Shown: positions 43,998-53,418 of the stretch, one piece after another | Position numbering within the stretch: the stretch's first letter is position 1 | Layout of the letters: every line of letters begins with the position of its first letter | DNA from: Chitinophagaceae bacterium | Lineage (GTDB): Bacteria > Bacteroidota > Bacteroidia > Chitinophagales > Chitinophagaceae | Assembly: GCA_027486835.1 (NCBI GenBank) | Contig: JAIXOJ010000059.1 | Location: forward strand, 24,723-88,722 | Direction of reading: 5' to 3' | DNA: 64,000 nucleotides | Notes under the pieces: model-generated | The model's input: only the letters and a program-made list of their open reading frames with translations | Told to the model about the DNA's origin: nothing | Databases searched by the model: none | Made by a program: the position numbers and the translations under genes

Positions 43998-45398
43998 GTG
44001 ACATCACTTGCCCGTCTATTCTTTTATTTCATCCTTGTTTGGATACCGATTGTGTATCCCAGCAATTCCTTTGCTCAACCAAGCACCCAATCGGCTGAGC
44101 CTATTGGCGACGAAGAAATAGATGGCTTCTCTGTTATTAAGGCCGGCGAGAGTATCCAGAAAAAAATAAAAGACAATCTATTTATTAAGGTTGAATTGAG
44201 CAAAGCAACTTGTTTTGTAGGCGAGCCAGTATTGGTTACTTATCAACTTTTAACGAGGATTCATGCCAAGTCAACCGTTAGCGAAACGCCAAGCTTTTCT
44301 GGCTGTAGTGTGCTAGAAATGACCACCGATGATTTAAAAGCCACCACCGTTTTAATCAATGGGAAAAAGTTTCGCGCCTATGTCATTAGAAAAGTACAAC
44401 TACTGCCTTTAATAGAAGGGCCGCTTAGCTTAGGCACTGCCAAAGTAAACACCGACATTCAGTTTTACCGCGACTCTGGCAAATTCTATGCACCCGTTTT
44501 TCAATACCTCCTGTTGTCTAGCCCGGCCCAAACAATTACCGTAAAGCCCTTGCCTGCTGTTGACTCTCTGCATCACTTGTTTGATGGGGCAATTGGTCAA
44601 TTTTTCATGACCACTAAAGTGAAAAAACCTGTAGATACGGTTAATGGTACTAATTTTTTGGAGATTGGAATTACGGGCAGGGGCAATTTCTCCAGCGTTA
44701 CCTGCCCTGCCATCCATTGGCCTTCGGGGATACAGGCTTTTGAAATGCAGAGCAGTGATGTACTCAATAAATTCAATTTTCCAGTGCTGGGGGTAAAAAA
44801 ATTCTCTATCCCATTTACCTGTAATCAACAAGGGGAAAGTGTGATACCCAGCATTGAATTTATTTTCTTTGACGCCGATAGCCAACGCTATCAAACGGCA
44901 CAAACAGATACGATTCACATTAAAGTACAGCCCCCTGTTGCCTACCACCCTCCACAGGAAGACGTTATAATAGAGGAAGAGCAGGATTATATTTGGGTGA
45001 TTATACCAGCCTTAGCAGTAGCGGCTACTGTGGGTTTAATGATATTTTTTAACCTTCAACGCAAAAAAGCAAGCCCAACTACAACAAATTTGGAAGAACA
45101 ATGGCCTGAAGCTATTACTCATTTCGAGGAAGCTCCCGCCACCCCATCCAACCTTGAACCCATAAGTGTGGCCGAAAACAGCACCGTTGCTATTGAACAA
45201 TTGCACCAAGCGCCTAATGTTTTTTTAGCTGCTAAACAAATTGCACAGACCATGCTTGACGACCAGGCTATGGATTGGGATAAAACGAAGTTGGAAGAAG
45301 TAATAGCCACCTGCAATGCAGTACTGTATGCGCAAGCCAATGTGGAACCTGCTTTGGTAATAAACCTGATGCAAGAAATTTTGCGCAGTAAAGCATAG
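43998..45398 (+). CDS. batD: BatD-like membrane protein
   Basis: This 466-residue protein starts at GTG 43998 (an in-frame stop lies just upstream), with a signal peptide LFFYFILVWIPIVYPSNSFAQ. The large periplasmic part shows LFIKVELSKATCFVGEPVLVTYQLLTR, the BatD opening motif, then beta domains to about 320. One transmembrane helix follows (YIWVIIPALAVAATVGLMIFF, about 333-353) with a cytosolic helical tail. BatD is part of the Bat/MoxR system linked to aerotolerance and envelope stress in Bacteroidota; batA/B/C are not in this window, so this is a detached or paralogous copy. Confidence 0.75.
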   Translation: MTSLARLFFYFILVWIPIVYPSNSFAQPSTQSAEPIGDEEIDGFSVIKAGESIQKKIKDNLFIKVELSKATCFVGEPVLVTYQLLTRIHAKSTVSETPSFSGCSVLEMTTDDLKATTVLINGKKFRAYVIRKVQLLPLIEGPLSLGTAKVNTDIQFYRDSGKFYAPVFQYLLLSSPAQTITVKPLPAVDSLHHLFDGAIGQFFMTTKVKKPVDTVNGTNFLEIGITGRGNFSSVTCPAIHWPSGIQAFEMQSSDVLNKFNFPVLGVKKFSIPFTCNQQGESVIPSIEFIFFDADSQRYQTAQTDTIHIKVQPPVAYHPPQEDVIIEEEQDYIWVIIPALAVAATVGLMIFFNLQRKKASPTTTNLEEQWPEAITHFEEAPATPSNLEPISVAENSTVAIEQLHQAPNVFLAAKQIAQTMLDDQAMDWDKTKLEEVIATCNAVLYAQANVEPALVINLMQEILRSKA

Positions 45399-45543
45399 CC
45401 TTGGGCTTTACATGAATCACCAAATTGATAAACAATAAGCCGGCTGCTAGTATGCTTCTTATATAATTAATGAAAAAAACTAAGTATGCTCTGTTTTTGT
45501 ATTCAACTTGTCAAATAAATTTGCTGTTTAAAGTCAACCACTT

Positions 45544-46977
45544 ATGTCAATTAGCCCATTTAACCCTAGCGAATCAAATCATGAGGCTGTATTACCGGAA
45601 CCTGTGAAACAGTTTCTGCTTGAACATTCGGCTACATATATTATTGAAGTAGAAGAGGATGTGTCTTTACAGTTGCTTCTTTCTAGAAAATGGCTCTCGG
45701 TAAGGGCAGTAAACATCTGCCAAATATTTTGGCTTGATTCCCTCAGCGAGATATATGACTTCCTTGAGGAGAATGGTACTTTTAAGAAGTTAAAAAACTG
45801 TGGGAAAAGATCAGAACTGGAGTTAATTGCCCTTTGCGCTGTGTACAAAAACAGAGATGAACCCGTTGAAAAAAAGTACATTCCCAAGCAAAAGGTTAAT
45901 GAGTTAAGTGGGTTAAGCCCCCTAAAACAATCTGGCATACACCAACAGGTTGATTTTTTGATAACTAAACTTTCCAATAGGGCTAGAAACGCGCTACTCA
46001 CCATTTTCCCTAATAACGATATTGATACGCTACTTACAACTATTTATGATAAGGAATTTAATTTCAAATCGATAAAGAATATAGGTTCAAAATCAATAGT
46101 TGAGCTTACTAAATTTAAAAACCAAATCTCCGAAATAATTATACAAACGAAGCAGCTTCCGGAGGATGAGGTAAACAATGCAAAAGCTTTGCTCACTATC
46201 ATTTTAACATACGAATACCCCTCGCTCCTACCTTTTGTGGACAATTTTTTTACGCCAAATGGCAAAATAAAACTGTTCCTACTTTTTCATACAATCTTCT
46301 ACTCCTGCCAATTTTTTAATGAAGCAGAAATGAAGGTTTTTCTTTCCGTTTATAACACTGCTACTATTACAAGACAAACAACCCAAACGTCTATTGCTGC
46401 CGACATGGGCGTTAGCATAGATAATTTTCGGCGATTGATGTTGCACATCAGAGAAAATGTTAAAACGCATCTTTACTGGCTTCCCAATTTCAATCAAAAA
46501 GATTTAGCTTGTCTTGAATTAAATACAAATGCCAATTTTGAGGTTATCGACAATCAGTTTGTAGAACGCATCATAAAGGAGGAGTCGGTTAACTTTAATA
46601 TGCGTTTTTGCGCCCTTTTTCTTGCTGCTGTGTTGAAGAAAACACATGCCATACTGGGTGATGACAAATTATATTCTGGAAAAAATAGTCCCCATGTATT
46701 CAAACAGTTAAGATACTGCTATGCCATTAACATTCAACTGTTTGAGGCTTTCGATTTCTTGCTTTTCCTAAATACTTTCATCGGCCAGCTCTACCAAATT
46801 ATCTCAAACCCTCTCAAGATTCGTTTTAATACTTTTATAAAGGAATTTCTTAAAGCAGATAGTCAACATTTACTGCCAGAAATATTACCCATTTGCCAAA
46901 CCATTGTGCAATTAGAATTTGATTGTGAAGTAAAGAATGGTTTGATTGTGTTTAAACCAAACATGACCCAACAATAG
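45544..46977 (+). CDS. Protein with two RNA-polymerase alpha-CTD-like domains and a HTH
   Basis: This 477-residue cytosolic protein is unusual. Residues 43-98 (LLLSRKWLSVRAVNICQIFWLDSLSEIYDFL... LKNCGKRSELEL) match the alpha-CTD pattern with R54, N57 and NCGKRS; 140-192 repeat it (LSNRARNALL... IKNIGSKSIVELTKF; R146, N149, NIGSKS). In RNA polymerase alpha these residues contact UP-element DNA. A later segment (277-302, QTTQTSIAADMGVSIDNFRRLMLHIRE) looks like a sigma-region-4-type helix-turn-helix. The rest is helical and unassigned. It may be a DNA- or polymerase-binding regulator; the role is inference. Start ATG 45544; a terminator lies downstream at 47023. Confidence 0.65.
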   Translation: MSISPFNPSESNHEAVLPEPVKQFLLEHSATYIIEVEEDVSLQLLLSRKWLSVRAVNICQIFWLDSLSEIYDFLEENGTFKKLKNCGKRSELELIALCAVYKNRDEPVEKKYIPKQKVNELSGLSPLKQSGIHQQVDFLITKLSNRARNALLTIFPNNDIDTLLTTIYDKEFNFKSIKNIGSKSIVELTKFKNQISEIIIQTKQLPEDEVNNAKALLTIILTYEYPSLLPFVDNFFTPNGKIKLFLLFHTIFYSCQFFNEAEMKVFLSVYNTATITRQTTQTSIAADMGVSIDNFRRLMLHIRENVKTHLYWLPNFNQKDLACLELNTNANFEVIDNQFVERIIKEESVNFNMRFCALFLAAVLKKTHAILGDDKLYSGKNSPHVFKQLRYCYAINIQLFEAFDFLLFLNTFIGQLYQIISNPLKIRFNTFIKEFLKADSQHLLPEILPICQTIVQLEFDCEVKNGLIVFKPNMTQQ

Positions 46978-47022
46978 TATCATAGCATGTGGATATGGTA
47001 GAACCCCCAGCTATTGGAAAAT

Positions 47023-47070
47023 AAAAAAGCCACCAACCGTTTTTTTATATGGTTGGTGGCTTTTTTATTT
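47023..47070. terminator. Bidirectional terminator at the border of the polyuronate locus
   Basis: AAAAAAGCCACCAACC pairs with GGTTGGTGGCTTTTTT (perfect 16-bp arms), between the convergent alpha-CTD-like gene and the PL6 gene. Confidence 0.95.
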
Positions 47071-47086
47071 ATTTCCTTCTCTCTTT

Positions 47087-49219
47087 TTACTGCCCCACTA
47101 CAAATGGTTGCGTGGCAATGACTGCCCCATTCCTAATCCATTGCAGGAAATACATGCCTTTGGTTAATCCATTGATGGGTATTTGTACCAATTGAGCATT
47201 AGCCTGGGTACTGCTTTGCCTTGCACCAACCATGTTGGTAATAACCAGTTGGGCATTGTCGCAAATTTGGTTGGTTGCTACCCATAACTGCCCATTGACT
47301 ATTGGGTTAGGAAACAATCGCACCTCCTTTTCAATTGTATGAGCAGGGTATAGGCTGATGATGGGAGAATAACTGTAACGCCCATCTATATCTATCATTT
47401 TTAAGCGGTAATATTTTGGGGCGTTCTGCAATGCTTTAAAGGTATCCGTCCATTGATAGCTATGCTTTTGCACTGCTGCTAGGCTACCCAATGTTTCAAA
47501 AGATATTCCATCATTGCTCCGGCTAAGTTCATAGCGCTTCATGTTTATTTCGCTTGCCACCTGCCAGCTAATAGCGGCTAGATGGTTGTTGACCAAATTG
47601 GCTTTGAAGGTCAATAGCTTCACAGGCAACACGGTTACTGGCTTGCCCGCACCAACTAATGTGGTATCTAGGGGATAGGCAATTACGGTACCGGTACCAT
47701 TAGACTCGAGTGCGCCTACATCAAAAATGGCCGAGCGCGTTTTGCCTTGTGCGTCTAGCGATGCAAGCATTCCTGCATAAGTGGCCGTATTGATGGCGGC
47801 ATCTTTTACCGCACTTGGTGGCGCCAACACGCCATTTGACCTTGCACCGAACGTGATGGTTTTGCTGGTAAAGCCGGTTGATTTGGCTAGCCCTACCCCT
47901 TTTGATGCCTGATAAATATTGCCTTCTGCTTTATAAGTAACGAGATTACTTCCAGAAGAAGTGTCGGCTATGGCAGCTTGACCTTTGGACATTTTTATAA
48001 GGTTGTTGGCTACCACAATTCCCGTGGGTTTATATGCCCCAATGGAGTCAACATTAAATCCTAACACAATTCCCGCCCCGCCAGAGCAATTGACTATAGA
48101 GTTAAACGCTACTATGCAACTATCTGCCGCAAAATATTTGGATGCAAATGCAGGGTTGGCGGTGTCGTACGAGTCGGTAACCCCATTGAACAAGATCAAT
48201 GGACAGCGAAGGGAGGTGAGGCTATTGCTATTGCCCACCATGTTTTCGATGTAGTTATTATACACCCTGTGGCCTTTATCAATCATTCTAATGCCATACT
48301 GTGTGCCAATACCAGTATTATCTCTCACAAAGAAATTGCCATACACTTGGCAATACCTCCCATGCCGCAGCGTGATGCCGCCTGCGTGGTTGCGGAAAGT
48401 GTTGTACCGATAAATATTTGAACCCGACTTGTTTGAAATAATCTCTGGATCTAGCTGTACGCCGTTTTCAAAAAGATTGTGTTCTACAATGTTATAACCA
48501 TCCGAACGGGAATTAACACTGGTACCTACCCTAATCGACTCGCCACCATTTCCTCCCAAATAACCTCTTCCATTAAAATAATTGGAGTCAATTAAATGGT
48601 AAGTGGGCGTAGATTTTTGGGGATAGGTATTGTTGTCATACCAGACCACTACGGTGGGGGCTGCATTGAATTTGTTGATGAACGTACAGTGATCCACTCT
48701 GTTGTGCGTACCATAGATAGACACCCATCTGTTTTCTACATCAGAACCATCGTTGAGGTAGGAGCCTGTAGAGTCACTGTTGTAATTATTGATGATGATA
48801 TTGCTCAACCGGCAATAATTGGCCGCAACTCCATTATTGTTTCGAAATTGAATCACATCGTTTGATTTGGATTGTCCATTGGCAAACTTAAAACCGCTTA
48901 TTAGCAACTTGGTGGCCGAAAACTGCAAATAGGTACTGTCCGTAAAAACTACGCCTCCTAAAGTTTGGGCCTTTAGTACCATCCATGCCGAGGTGGATAG
49001 TCCGTTTCTGTTGGTAAAATTGAGTTGCCCCCAATTGTAGGTACCATTGGTTACCGTAACCGTATCGCCTGGCTTGATGGTAGCCATCCTACTGGTAAGT
49101 GCCGCTTTGGTGGACACGGTGTAGTTGGTGGCAAAACCCATCGTAAACATACCCATAAAAAGGGCTAAGGAAAAGCGGTGTTTCCAACCATGAGTTAGGG
49201 AAAAGCGGTAGTAATGCAT
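47087..49219 (-). CDS. PL6-family polyuronate lyase with T9SS tail
   Basis: This 710-residue right-handed beta-helix lyase cuts alginate (or, for some PL6, dermatan-type chains) by beta-elimination. The active site shows K264 (ISNKSGSNIYRYNTF) and R285 (GITLRHGRYCQVYGN), spaced 21 residues as in chondroitinase B, with calcium-site GGESIRVGTS and DPEI. A fibronectin-like segment (about 520-610) precedes a T9SS tail (EVRLFPNPIVNGQLWV... TQPFVVGQ), so it is exported across the outer membrane. ATG 49219 starts 1 nt after the stop of the upstream esterase gene, so the two are translationally coupled. Confidence 0.9.
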   Translation of the reverse strand: MHYYRFSLTHGWKHRFSLALFMGMFTMGFATNYTVSTKAALTSRMATIKPGDTVTVTNGTYNWGQLNFTNRNGLSTSAWMVLKAQTLGGVVFTDSTYLQFSATKLLISGFKFANGQSKSNDVIQFRNNNGVAANYCRLSNIIINNYNSDSTGSYLNDGSDVENRWVSIYGTHNRVDHCTFINKFNAAPTVVVWYDNNTYPQKSTPTYHLIDSNYFNGRGYLGGNGGESIRVGTSVNSRSDGYNIVEHNLFENGVQLDPEIISNKSGSNIYRYNTFRNHAGGITLRHGRYCQVYGNFFVRDNTGIGTQYGIRMIDKGHRVYNNYIENMVGNSNSLTSLRCPLILFNGVTDSYDTANPAFASKYFAADSCIVAFNSIVNCSGGAGIVLGFNVDSIGAYKPTGIVVANNLIKMSKGQAAIADTSSGSNLVTYKAEGNIYQASKGVGLAKSTGFTSKTITFGARSNGVLAPPSAVKDAAINTATYAGMLASLDAQGKTRSAIFDVGALESNGTGTVIAYPLDTTLVGAGKPVTVLPVKLLTFKANLVNNHLAAISWQVASEINMKRYELSRSNDGISFETLGSLAAVQKHSYQWTDTFKALQNAPKYYRLKMIDIDGRYSYSPIISLYPAHTIEKEVRLFPNPIVNGQLWVATNQICDNAQLVITNMVGARQSSTQANAQLVQIPINGLTKGMYFLQWIRNGAVIATQPFVVGQ

Positions 49220-49220
49220 A

Positions 49221-50114
49221 TTAGTCAACAATCTTTAGTTCTTTAATAAAGGCAATGATGGCTCGGTTCATTTCGTTCATTTTGTCTTTTTCAAAACTGC
49301 CGTGTTTACCACCTGCTACGGTCATAAACTGGTGCTTGATGCCCAGAGCGGTGAGTTTATTATCTAGCGCAACGGACTGCGTATATGGCACAATAGGGTC
49401 AGCATCGCCGTGGCAAATGAACACTGGCGGACTCTTGGTAGTGAGATAGCTTACGGGCGATAATGCTTTGATAAATGCTTGATCTGTTGCTTTAGTGTCT
49501 AACCATTTAATGGCCGATTTATATTTAGTAATGTTTACAAAAGTGTCCATATCGGCAATGCCCCATTTGTCTATTACCGCCGCCACATGCACGTTTTCTA
49601 CACCCTTGCAGTTGGTATCGAACAGGTGATTGTTGCCCATAAACCCTGCTAACATAGCTAAGTGGCCTCCTGCCGAGCCGCCCATGATCACGATTTTGTC
49701 CACATCTATGTTCAATTCTTTGGCATGTTTAATTAAGTACAACAAGCAGCAACGAATGTCTTCAATAGCGGCGGGGGCTTTGGCTTGGCCCGTCATTCGG
49801 TATTCTACATTGGCCACCAAAAAACCTAGTTTGAAGTACTCGTTAAAGCCTCCTTGTTGCTCTTTTGTTCCGTGGTTCCATCCTCCACCGTGAATATTGA
49901 TGATGGCTGGAGATAGTTTTCCTTTTTTAGGGGGAATGTACAAATCCACTTTTTGCTCCCAACCAGGCCCAGAGGTATAAACCAGGTCTATTTGTTTGCT
50001 GTACCCTTCTGGCACAACAATGGGCTTAATCACTTTGGCGGTGTCTTGCTTTTCTTGTGCCAATGCACACATAGACAATAGAACGAAACAGATGGTGGCT
50101 AATTTTTTGGTCAT
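49221..50114 (-). CDS. Secreted BD-FAE-type esterase 1
   Basis: This 297-residue alpha/beta-hydrolase has signal peptide KKLATICFVLLSMCALAQ, oxyanion motif INIHGGGWNHGT (73-82), nucleophile S147 (IMGGSAGGHLA), acid in FICHGDADPIVPYTQS and H in AGGKHGSF. This subfamily removes acetyl or feruloyl groups from polysaccharides, so it may deacylate the uronate polymer before PL6 acts. ATG 50114 is preferred because the signal peptide starts there. It overlaps PL6 control directly (1-nt gap) and is preceded by tandem array 5. It is a clear paralogue of 57515-58387. Confidence 0.85.
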   Translation of the reverse strand: MTKKLATICFVLLSMCALAQEKQDTAKVIKPIVVPEGYSKQIDLVYTSGPGWEQKVDLYIPPKKGKLSPAIINIHGGGWNHGTKEQQGGFNEYFKLGFLVANVEYRMTGQAKAPAAIEDIRCCLLYLIKHAKELNIDVDKIVIMGGSAGGHLAMLAGFMGNNHLFDTNCKGVENVHVAAVIDKWGIADMDTFVNITKYKSAIKWLDTKATDQAFIKALSPVSYLTTKSPPVFICHGDADPIVPYTQSVALDNKLTALGIKHQFMTVAGGKHGSFEKDKMNEMNRAIIAFIKELKIVD

Positions 50115-50381
50115 AATTTTTAGTTTTTTAAAATTCTTTTTGGGGTAATGATTCCTTTGATGATTATGCAACTATTCGACAAAACATTTTAAAGCCTTTC
50201 AAGTATTTGGCCACAAATTCTTGAATAGCGAACTAATGATTGACCATTCGCTACTAGAAACGCAACCGCCATTTTTCACAATCCCTAAAAAACCTAACAT
50301 CCCCCTATCCTTTTTTCTGACGGAGCATCTCTTGATCCCCCAAAAAAGTTTTCCAGACGAGTGCTTTTAGTTGGCGGGAAG

Positions 50382-50560
50382 CTTTCGCAGTTTGCGAAAG
50401 TCAGTCGAAAGTTGGCGGCGAGCTTTCGCAAGTTGCGAAAGCCTCCAGAAGATTGAAGACAAGGTTTCGCAGATTGCGAAACTCTCCCGATGGTTGAAGG
50501 CGAGCTTTCGCAACTTGCGAAACCTTCCTGACAGTTGAAAGCAGCCATCGCAAAATGCGA
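50382..50560. repeat. Tandem array 5, 41-bp spacing, palindromes with variable 3-nt centre
   Basis: Five palindromes, CTTTCGCA-NNN-TGCGAAAG or near, are centred at 50391, 50432, 50473, 50514 and 50554 (spacing 41, 41, 41, 40). Centres are GTT, AGT, GAT, ACT and AAA; the last copy is shortened to TCGCA/TGCGA. The third changes both outer bases together (G and C), keeping pairing. Apparent peptides across the array (FRKLRK, FAICE, LSQLAK) are the palindrome read in three frames. Confidence 0.92.
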
Positions 50561-50611
50561 CAGGCAACAACCCAACCGATTTTTTACAGAGGCGGTGCGA
50601 AATTTTTATTA

Positions 50612-50675
50612 CACAGAGAACCACTGAGGTTTCACTGAGGTACACAGAGGATTTGAAACTCAGTGGTTCTCTGTG
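50612..50675. repeat. Inverted repeat with 17-bp perfect arms, CACAGAG type
   Basis: CACAGAGAACCACTGAG (50612-50628) is mirrored perfectly at 50659-50675 around a 30-nt loop that contains further CACTGAGG/CACAGAGG copies. CACAGAG-rich intergenic elements occur in many bacteria. Together with array 5 it fills the 620-bp gap between the esterase and lyase genes. Confidence 0.8.
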
Positions 50676-50734
50676 CCTGCTCTGTGCAACTCTGTGAAAT
50701 TTTATTACACAGATTGTGGACTATCAAGTACCCT

Positions 50735-51943
50735 TTATAATAAATTCACCAATTGCGCCGCAGACTTATCGCCCCCAATTTTCTTTATGCCTTCTAGGTA
50801 ATGATTGCTGCCGTATTTGGTAGCGGCGCGTAGCAACAATGGATACCCATCCACATAATTGAAGGGGCGAATCTCCTTTCCTGTCCACTCTTTTTCTTTC
50901 ATCAAAAACGGGCTTAGTGCCTCTATTCCCTTTTTGTAGGAATTGCCATTGGGGGTGGTTACCTGCCAAAAGTTGGTAGTGGTTTTTTCAGATAAGGTGG
51001 CAATAATGTTGAAGGCATTCATGATAAAAGCCGAATAATGCAATGAAGTGGTTCTAGCCAACTCCAGCGGAAAAAAACCTGTATTGTCCATTTGTTTGTT
51101 AAGTCGTCCCGCTGCACGAGTAACAATTTGGTTGGCCATTTCTGTACTATCTACAAACAGGGCAACTGCCAAGTTTTGCGCATCAAACCACACACCGTGG
51201 TTATTCTTCGCATACATTTCGGCCTGACCGTTTTTGCTGGTATTCATCCAAATAAGGAAGGCCGAAAACCATTGCTTGATGGCCTTTTGATTATCGGTAC
51301 CCCAATTTTTGGAAGCATTTATAAGTTGCAAGCCATCAATAAGGTAAATAAAATGCCTCGTATCTATCAAGCCCTCTGCCCTGCCAGCAATTACTCCTTT
51401 TACTGCCTGAGCATAGTTTAAATTAGGGTTCATGCGGGTGGCGGTATCAATAAACCACACTTTCACCAAGTTGGCGGCATGTTTTGCATATTTTTCATCG
51501 TTAGAAAAATAATAAGCCAAGGCCAATTGATACACATTTTCGCAAAGGGCAGGCATATTCACCTTGTCGGTAAAATTTTGCACTTCGGGGTTTATTTCTC
51601 CATCACGTTTAATGTATGGCGTACCGCTTGGTTTTGAAGGATCGGGCCACCAATACGGCGCAATACTCATGTAGTCATGCTTATTGCCACTCGGTGGTAC
51701 ATCTTTTTTATCCATCACACTCACGGGCTTAAAACCCAGTAAGCTATCTGCTTTTTTTATTAATGCCTGATAGGCTTTAAGTACCAAAGCATCTTTTGCC
51801 TTCACCAATTTCTTTTTTGCCTGTAGGGCAGTAAAGTCAAGTTTTATCATGTCGGCTTTAGACATTCTATCCTGTGTAATTTCCTGTGCATTTGCTGCAA
51901 AACCACTGAGCGCAAACACACTTAGGGTAAACCATTTTTTCAT
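50735..51943 (-). CDS. PF05426 polyuronate lyase (PL5/PL38-like)
   Basis: This 402-residue protein has a signal peptide (KKWFTLSVFALSGFAANAQ). The alpha-toroid catalytic domain shows KHDYMSIAPYWWPDPSKPSGTPYIKRDGEINPE (88-120), GRAEGLIDTR (187-196) and KNNHGVWFDAQ (246-256), which hold the active-site residues of the Alginate_lyase (PF05426) group. The Bacteroidota proteins with the PYWWPDP-KP motif belong near PL38, whose characterised members cut glucuronan or polymannuronate. It should act in the periplasm. No T9SS tail. The start could also be ATG 51949, two codons upstream. Confidence 0.8.
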   Translation of the reverse strand: MKKWFTLSVFALSGFAANAQEITQDRMSKADMIKLDFTALQAKKKLVKAKDALVLKAYQALIKKADSLLGFKPVSVMDKKDVPPSGNKHDYMSIAPYWWPDPSKPSGTPYIKRDGEINPEVQNFTDKVNMPALCENVYQLALAYYFSNDEKYAKHAANLVKVWFIDTATRMNPNLNYAQAVKGVIAGRAEGLIDTRHFIYLIDGLQLINASKNWGTDNQKAIKQWFSAFLIWMNTSKNGQAEMYAKNNHGVWFDAQNLAVALFVDSTEMANQIVTRAAGRLNKQMDNTGFFPLELARTTSLHYSAFIMNAFNIIATLSEKTTTNFWQVTTPNGNSYKKGIEALSPFLMKEKEWTGKEIRPFNYVDGYPLLLRAATKYGSNHYLEGIKKIGGDKSAAQLVNLL

Positions 51944-52071
51944 TATCATACTACTAATTTTATTTTAACTGCTATTAACTGTTTTATTGACTGACTAACA
52001 TCAAAATCCTCCCTGTCAACCTGCGAATGATGACCGAAGAATTGGCGGGTGCAGACCGCCCCCCACGAAAC

Positions 52072-53256
52072 CTATTTATCCGCCACACACCTAAAGCCCA
52101 AATGCTCCATACCCGAATCTGGGGAGGTTTTCATTCTACTAGCACACCGGTAGCCGCTGCAATAAGATGCATTACACAAAAACGAACCACCCCGCATCAC
52201 CCTTTTGGGCACTGTGGGTTCGTCGGGGTCGTAACTAGCCTTGGGCCCTTTTGGGTTATCGGCTATTTTGTTATTCTCGGCTAATTGTTCATAATAGTGC
52301 GCATGGTACCAATCGGCACACCATTCCCACACATTGCCTGCCATATCGTAAAGTCCAAAGGCATTAGGGGCAAAAGCACCTACCCTCGCAACACCAGTAT
52401 ATCCATCTGTCGCTTCATTTTTATAGGGAAATGTGCCCTGCCAACTATTGCATTTCACCTTTCCCGTCTCCAGCAATTCATTGCCCCAAGGAAAAGGTTG
52501 TGCTTTTTTACCCGCCCTCGCTGCATATTCCCATTCGGCTTCGGTGGGTAAGCGTTTGCCCGCCCATTTGCAATAAGCATTGGCATCGTCCCAGCTTACA
52601 TGCACCACAGGTTCGTTTTCCTTGCCTTCTATGGAAGAACCAGGCCCTTTAGGATGCTGCCAGTTTGCCCCATGCCGCCATTCCCACCATTGCGAATAGT
52701 CTTGTAATGGCACAGCCCCTTTAGTAGGTACAAACACAAGCGAAGCTGGCTGCAACACACTGTCTGCTGGTTTAGGCGTATTAGGGGGCAATTGGAGTTT
52801 CAGCAATTCCCAATCCACCACTTTCTCCGCCGTAGTTACATAACCCGTTGCAGCCACAAAAGCGGCAAAAGCACGGTTGGTAACTTCTGTAGTGTCCATA
52901 TAAAAACCATTTACGTTCACTTTGTGCAAAGGGTATTCATCCCTTCTTCCGGGGTCGGCTTCGCAAGAACCCATGTCAAAAACGCCTCCTTCTATCCACA
53001 CCATCCCCAGATGTTTTGTATTAGCCCCAGTAGAAAATTTTGATGCAGAATCAGTTGGGCTTTTTGCACAAAAGCGGTTTGGAATTTTTCCTTCGCAGCA
53101 AGAAAGTTTAGTTGTTTTTTCCACCGCTTTCTTTTTCTGACCCATTGCCACGCCACTTAAACCCAAGCAGATAAATATTGCCATGCCACCAATAATGGTA
53201 CTGGTCATTCTATTGAAAGGATTCTTCACTTTATCAAAAACCATTGTTGTTTTCAT
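52072..53256 (-). CDS. Formylglycine-generating enzyme-like protein (SUMF1 family)
   Basis: This 394-residue FGE-sulfatase-family protein has an N-terminal hydrophobic segment (STIIGGMAIFICLGLSGVAMG) that anchors or exports it. Core motifs: MVWIEGGVFDMGSCEADPGRRDEYPLHKVNVNGFYMDTTEVTNRAFAAFVAATGY, LPTEAEWEYAARAGKKAQPFPWGNE and NVWEWCADWY. The catalytic pair C361/C366 (GGSFLCNASYC) is present with the five-residue spacing of true FGEs, so it could convert the active-site Cys of the neighbouring sulfatase to formylglycine. It lies 162 bp after the sulfatase gene, with a hairpin between. Confidence 0.88.
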   Translation of the reverse strand: MKTTMVFDKVKNPFNRMTSTIIGGMAIFICLGLSGVAMGQKKKAVEKTTKLSCCEGKIPNRFCAKSPTDSASKFSTGANTKHLGMVWIEGGVFDMGSCEADPGRRDEYPLHKVNVNGFYMDTTEVTNRAFAAFVAATGYVTTAEKVVDWELLKLQLPPNTPKPADSVLQPASLVFVPTKGAVPLQDYSQWWEWRHGANWQHPKGPGSSIEGKENEPVVHVSWDDANAYCKWAGKRLPTEAEWEYAARAGKKAQPFPWGNELLETGKVKCNSWQGTFPYKNEATDGYTGVARVGAFAPNAFGLYDMAGNVWEWCADWYHAHYYEQLAENNKIADNPKGPKASYDPDEPTVPKRVMRGGSFLCNASYCSGYRCASRMKTSPDSGMEHLGFRCVADK

Positions 53257-53330
53257 TCTTATGATTTGAGGTCGTGGTAATTGTCAGCCATCGTTACTTT
53301 TCGTTTAAGGAGCTTGAAGGATAATTCAAA

Positions 53331-53364
53331 AGAAAGATGCCAAACTATTTACAGTTCGGCATCT
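53331..53364 (-). terminator. Hairpin between sulfatase and FGE genes
   Basis: AGATGCC pairs with GGCATCT; on the minus strand TTTCTTTT follows. It may terminate or attenuate transcription between the sulfatase and FGE genes. Confidence 0.55.
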
Positions 53365-53418
53365 GTACGTGGGGGTTGGTTTTGGTTTTAAGTTCTTATT
53401 AAACCATCATTTAAGCTA

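Noticed and set aside
50294..50645. Frames with FRKLRK / LSQLAK repeats
   Set aside because: The peptide repeat comes from the palindromes of array 5 read in three frames, not from conserved coding sequence.
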